From Blattamonas nauphoetae (taxonomy: Eukaryota; Preaxostyla; Oxymonadida): a stretch of 64,000 nt of DNA. The notes beneath the pieces are model-generated. The model was given only the letters and a program-made list of their open reading frames with translations, had not been told where the DNA came from and did not search any database. The translations under genes and the position numbers were made by a program. The stretch spans positions 1-64,000 of the forward strand of contig JARBJD010000369.1 of assembly GCA_033064195.1 (NCBI GenBank), written 5' to 3'. Below are positions 61,838 through 64,000 of this stretch, one piece after another (position 1 is the first letter of the stretch; every line of letters starts with the position of its first letter).

Positions 61838-63718
61838 ATGAATCCACAGCAGATCGAGGATTTAGTGAAACACCTACTTGTATTTCAACAGCACAGTCGA
61901 AGCAAAATTTCCAATATCAGAAATGATCCAACTCAAATTTTACCTGTCTTTCACTTCGGAGATTTTTATCGGGAATATGATACCAACGATCAAAGATATT
62001 TCAATGGTTGGTTACTTGCAGAATTTTCTCCAAATTTGTCACTTGCAGATGCAAGAAAAGTGATTCAACAGTTTATTTATCAATTTCTCAGAATAAATAT
62101 TGACGAAGATACCGCTGAACGAGCATATCAAGCTTTTCGAAAATACTATAATGAAGTCAATCAAATTCATTTTGGACAACCGGTTGTCCCTACAGCGATT
62201 CCAAAACAAATGTCCAACGATTCCACACTTTCATCATCAATCAGACCTGGAAAGAAGAGACGTTTGAAACAATCACATCAGGATTTTCCAGCAAGGGATA
62301 GAAGGTTCGAGGAAGATTTATTTCTGACGATTTCACAGGTGCCGGACATTATGTCAATGAATCCATCAGAGGTGACAAGATCGGAATTAACCACTCGCCA
62401 AGTCCTCGATAAATTGGAAGTGATGAAAGGAATGTTTGATCATCAATAAAAAGACAATTCAGAAGATGAACAAATCAAAGCTGAGAACTCAATCTTGGAC
62501 AATCAACAGCGAATGGAACAATTCATCACAAAACAGATTGTCGATTCGAAGAAGATGAATCGTGATTTGTTTATTGTATCACACATACCCAGAGCTGTTG
62601 ATAGTGATGATACTGATTTCAGTATTGCTCATCCTAAACAAATCCCGTATGGTGGACGATCATTTCAAGATTGGTACGATGAATATGTTCACAGATGGAC
62701 TCTAGCAAATCCAAAACAAACAATGAACTTACGGGAAAAATAACGAGCAAATATTGCCAATGGAGTACCAATGACTGCAAGACCGGTTGAAAAAATATCA
62801 TATCCTTTTCGATCAAAAATGCAGTTCATGTCGAAGGCAATCACTGGTGATCCACACCAGACCTCAGACAGAAAGGTTCCTCAGAAGTGTGATCGACCCT
62901 ATTTCTCACCGAAGTCAGGATCATGGGAAATTGATCTTGTTTTCATCCAATCACCAACGTCGAAAACAGTACTGCAGATTTACCTCTTTGCCATCAACAT
63001 CAACACTACATACCTTGTTGCAATTCCAGTACTGGATAAATCATGGAGTAAAGTCAAGACTGCAATCAATGATCTAATTCATCATCGTGGAGTTCACGTC
63101 AACAGCATTCGTGGTGATGGAGAATCTGCTTGGACAAGTGGAGAAGCATCAACGTATTTTAAGCAACAAATGGTTAGTACATATTTCACAAGTTCACCAT
63201 TCACAAATCACAACAGAATTGTCGATCGAGTGATCAGAACAATCAGAGATGGATTCCAAGACAATGCAACACAAATGGCAAATCATTCACTGATGAATCA
63301 GATGGTAAACTATTACAACGTGACTCCACATCGAGCGTACTGGAACAAATTCACTCCACAGCAGGCACAAAACAATCGTGAAATCGAAGCACTGTATATC
63401 TCCAGTTGTGAAGAGCAATTGAAGAACATTCAACGACAACAGACGACACAATTATTGTGGCGATACAAACCAGGAAATATATTGTTGATTCACCTTGATT
63501 TGAACAAAACTGCTGCCAAGTTTCAGAAGAAGCGAAGACAGTTTCAATTCGTGAGACAATTCATTGAGTACAAACACGGAAATGTGGTGGCATCATTAAT
63601 GAATGGACTCACCAGTTTGTCGAATGTGGTGTACGTTCCTATTCAACACACAAAATATCACGCTGCTTCCATCGACGATTTGTCACCAGAGTTTATTGAT
63701 GATTTTAATTTGGTGTAG
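61838..63718 (+). pseudogene. Retroviral-type integrase with long N-terminal extension; two in-frame TAA
   Basis: One frame of 626 codons from ATG 61838 to TAG 63716-63718 is interrupted only by TAA at 62447-62449 and 62741-62743. Residues 1-300 are polar and helical without known motif. The catalytic core has D366 (WEIDLVFI), D427 (RGDGESAW) and, exactly 35 residues later, D463 (NRIVDRVIRT), where integrases normally have Glu. The C-terminal part (YKPGNILLIHLDLNKT; FQKKRRQFQF) fits the small beta-barrel or chromodomain-type tail of Polinton integrases. It catalyses strand transfer of the element ends. It lies 24 bp after the polymerase, on the same strand. The two TAAs make activity doubtful. 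Confidence 0.85.
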
Positions 63719-63742
63719 TACAGAAGTTTTTATTTCTGTTAA

Positions 63743-64000
63743 ATGACATCTTTGAAAATTTTAGAACCTTTTGATCCTGAACAGAAAGAGTTCACAAACA
63801 TTCATGAGTCATGACTTTCAGAGATATTTGGAAAAGAATAGAAAAGAATTGAATGAATTGACGACTCAAAAACTAAATCGGATGATTCAAATTGATGGAT
63901 ACAGAATCACAAAAATAAGAGGTGAGATAGCACTGAGGAAAGTCAGCAATGAAAGCATAGGCGAATCCTCGATTGATCAAAGATTGTCAGATATTGAAGA
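63743..64000 (+). pseudogene. Start of a further Polinton gene, frameshifted, cut by the window end
   Basis: ATG 63743 follows a TTTTTATTTCTGTTAAATG block and reads MTSLKILEPFDPEQKEFTNI before TGA near 63812. The overlapping frame from ATG 63804 (MSHDFQRYLEKNRKELNEL, then LNRMIQIDGYRITKIRG) stays open to the window edge and looks like the true coding frame, so one frameshift lies near 63800. The protein is charged and helical. Not recognised. Confidence 0.45.

Overview
The window is repeat-rich eukaryotic DNA. I see no host housekeeping gene, no rRNA and no canonical tRNA. What it holds is copies and fragments of one family of Polinton/Maverick-type virus-like elements (protein-primed family B DNA polymerase, retroviral-type integrase, packaging-type ATPase, capsid-like proteins). 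Cut into them are a DIRS-type tyrosine-recombinase retrotransposon, hAT elements, pogo-like DDE remnants, a MULE remnant and several elements that show only terminal inverted repeats. Compact intronless viral-type genes behind T/A-rich promoter blocks, with this transposon mix, fit a protist such as a parabasalid or oxymonad, but nothing fixes the taxon.

Layout. 1-8.28 kb is the best-kept stretch of Polinton: a broken ATPase (-), two unrecognised genes, two small 'MAPG' proteins, two tandem paralogous capsid-like genes, a small conserved protein, a tail-fibre-type protein with an S74 chaperone domain (-), and a truncated terminal gene (-). 10.45-17.64 kb plus 22.74-23.6 kb is a second, broken copy, split by a hAT transposase gene (12.5-14.7 kb) and by a 5.1 kb TIR element (17.64-22.73 kb) that holds a 27-bp minisatellite. 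23.9-24.5 kb is a pogo remnant. 25.05-30.5 kb is a DIRS element with two smaller TIR elements inside. 30.94-32.62 kb is a hAT element with a perfect 16-bp TIR and 8-bp target duplication. 34-40.65 kb is a rearranged Polinton copy with a polymerase-capsid fusion frame. 40.66-44.12 kb is an inverted-repeat element whose arms carry tRNA-like Pol III boxes. 44.3-48.8 kb holds Polinton scraps and a pogo transposase. 49.7-53 kb holds pogo, tRNA-like and MULE remnants, the last with a nested TA-flanked element. 56.9-64 kb is a second Polinton end: terminal gene, complete-length polymerase, integrase and the start of another gene.

How the genes work together. In an intact element the integrase and polymerase would handle integration and protein-primed replication. 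The ATPase, capsid-like proteins, small MAPG proteins and fibre-like protein would build a particle. Nearly every gene is preceded by the same TATTTTTTATTTTT-like block, which suggests one shared promoter class. Most genes have counterparts elsewhere in the window that are broken, and several long genes keep one frame apart from isolated stop codons. I read this as recent decay; stop-codon suppression is an alternative that I treat separately. No gene was checked by database search: all family calls come from motifs, length and comparison between copies.
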